DNA from: Methanobacteriota archaeon | GTDB taxonomy: Archaea > Thermoplasmatota > Thermoplasmata > UBA10834 | Length of the DNA stretch: 64,000 nt | Reading direction: 5' to 3' | Assembly: GCA_020348345.1 (NCBI GenBank) | Contig: CP070748.1 | Location: forward strand, 1,360,247-1,424,246 | Shown: positions 63,121-64,000 of the stretch, piece by piece | How the letters are laid out: each line of letters starts with the position of its first letter | Numbering within the stretch: the first letter of the stretch is position 1 | Translations under genes and position numbers: made by a program | The notes under the pieces: generated by a model | The model's input: the letters and a program-made list of their open reading frames with translations, nothing else | The model's database searches: none | Told to the model about the DNA's origin: nothing

Positions 63121-63256
63121 CCGCCAGACCTCTATGGTGAATGGTGTCGAACATTGTCAATCCTTTCGCTCCGTGGAGCCCAATGAGCCGTTCTGCCTCA
63201 CACCATTTCTAAAATATCTGAACCCAATCTCGGCATGAAGCTAGGGATGTAAGGAA

Positions 63257-64000
63257 ATGACATCGGATGTCTACTCGAGACTCTCCAAGGCGTATATGGA
63301 TGGAATGGAATCAGCATTTCTGCCAGAGATCCTGGAGCTGTTCCTCTCGGAACCCGAAGCGCGATTCCTGCTCTCGCTCCCGGGGACTATCGATGATGTG
63401 GCGAGTAAGTTGGGCGAGGAGCGGGCTGCGGTCACAAAGACTCTTGAGGAGTTCTACAAAAGAGGTTTCGTTCTCAGGAAGGAATCTACGGACGGCATGG
63501 TATATGCTCTGGTGAATGATCTCCTCGACTTTCTGCTGCACGACAAGCTCGTGTTCGACAGGCTGTCTGATGCGGGCCTCAAAAACCACTTCCTGGATCT
63601 GTGCAACGAACTATTCGAGAAGGAGCTGTCCCAACACCCAAGCTTGTCGGAGCTAGCGGTGCCAAGGGCGAGGGTGATACCTGTCGAGAAGATGATCCCG
63701 ATGAAATGGGGGGAGGTGCTGCCCCTCGAGAAGATCTCCACCGTTCTCGAATCGGCAACAGTAATCGCTCAAACTGAATGCACCTGCAGAGTCATGGCAC
63801 GCAACTGTGACAACCCGACCGATGTCTGCATAATCTTCAATGACTTCGCCAACATATTCATCGATAGAGGGGTGGCCCAGAAAATCACCAAAGAGGAAGC
63901 GATTTCTATCCTCGAAAAGTGTGAAGAACTCGGTCTGGTGCACAGCCTGAACAACTCGGATTCCACAGGGCTTGAGTTCCTGTGCAACTGCTGCACTTGC
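63257..64000 (+). CDS. HTH/iron-sulfur-cluster protein (3' partial)
   Basis: 248 residues are visible and the frame is still open at the window edge. The N-terminal half looks like a winged helix (SLPGTIDDVASKLGEERAAVTKTLEEFYKRGF). Then ECTCRVMARNCDNPTDVCI and the final CNCCTC give cysteine groupings of the kind that bind [4Fe-4S] clusters, as in ferredoxin-like oxidoreductase partners of anaerobes. ATG 63257 has AAGGA just upstream. Without the C-terminus no function can be given. Confidence 0.75.
   Translation, partial: MTSDVYSRLSKAYMDGMESAFLPEILELFLSEPEARFLLSLPGTIDDVASKLGEERAAVTKTLEEFYKRGFVLRKESTDGMVYALVNDLLDFLLHDKLVFDRLSDAGLKNHFLDLCNELFEKELSQHPSLSELAVPRARVIPVEKMIPMKWGEVLPLEKISTVLESATVIAQTECTCRVMARNCDNPTDVCIIFNDFANIFIDRGVAQKITKEEAISILEKCEELGLVHSLNNSDSTGLEFLCNCCTC

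Overview
The window is archaeal chromosomal DNA. Genes found only or mainly in archaea include PurP, RNA polymerase subunit K, an archaeal-type ribosomal protein S2 next to Memo, RPA with its partner protein, Nep1 and Trm112. Several genes have TATA boxes about 25 bases before a likely transcript start, some of them with almost no leader. A DUF835 membrane protein, a Bat-type (HTH_10) regulator and many large secreted proteins with a single C-terminal anchor point to an uncultured member of the Thermoplasmatota. That placement is an inference and no rRNA gene is present to confirm it. Base composition is fairly GC-rich and even throughout. I see no rRNA, tRNA, IS element, prophage or CRISPR array.

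Layout. 1-8.7 kb: cell-surface and secreted proteins (DUF835 sensor-like, kelch, Asp-rich anchor protein, membrane-bound subtilase, PKD protein), UppP and a zinc-ribbon protein. 8.9-10.8 kb: a sulfur-handling operon, TusA - DsrE - IscS homologue, in which the IscS homologue lacks the PLP lysine. 11-13.4 kb: a large surface protein. 13.6-16.8 kb: nucleotide-sugar genes (UDP-sugar dehydrogenase, epimerase, Gfo/Idh/MocA oxidoreductase). 16.9-25.2 kb: housekeeping genes (Trm112, PHP, SerA, aminotransferase, AIR-synthase-like, PurP-Nep1). 25.4-29.7 kb: a tight three-gene unit of opine-dehydrogenase-like, B12-binding and asparagine-synthetase-like proteins, the last without its glutaminase cysteine. 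29.8-33.4 kb: transporter, P-loop-less KaiC-like protein and small unknowns.

33.4-45.9 kb is the centrepiece: a bacterial-type Wood-Ljungdahl carbonyl-branch locus in an archaeon. It encodes AcsE (methyl-tetrahydrofolate:corrinoid protein methyltransferase) with DUF3786, a RACo-type corrinoid activator, two CooC-type nickel ATPases, CooT, an ACT-domain protein, AcsC and AcsD (corrinoid iron-sulfur protein). It also encodes one 1378-residue polypeptide in which a complete CooS/AcsA CO dehydrogenase runs directly into a complete AcsB acetyl-CoA synthase. All metal-cluster cysteines of both halves can be recognised. Together these would pass a methyl group from methyl-tetrahydrofolate through AcsE and AcsCD to the ACS half, join it to CO made by the CODH half, and yield acetyl-CoA. 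RACo would repair oxidised corrinoid, and CooC/CooT would supply nickel. Canonical archaeal Cdh genes are not in the window.

46-64 kb: methyltransferase, RPA operon, paired zinc-ribbon membrane proteins, Memo - rps2 - rpoK, a class III aminotransferase, two coupled secreted proteins (one with a papain-like catalytic pattern), an M20 peptidase, an MFS transporter divergent from a Bat-type regulator, and a truncated iron-sulfur protein at the edge.
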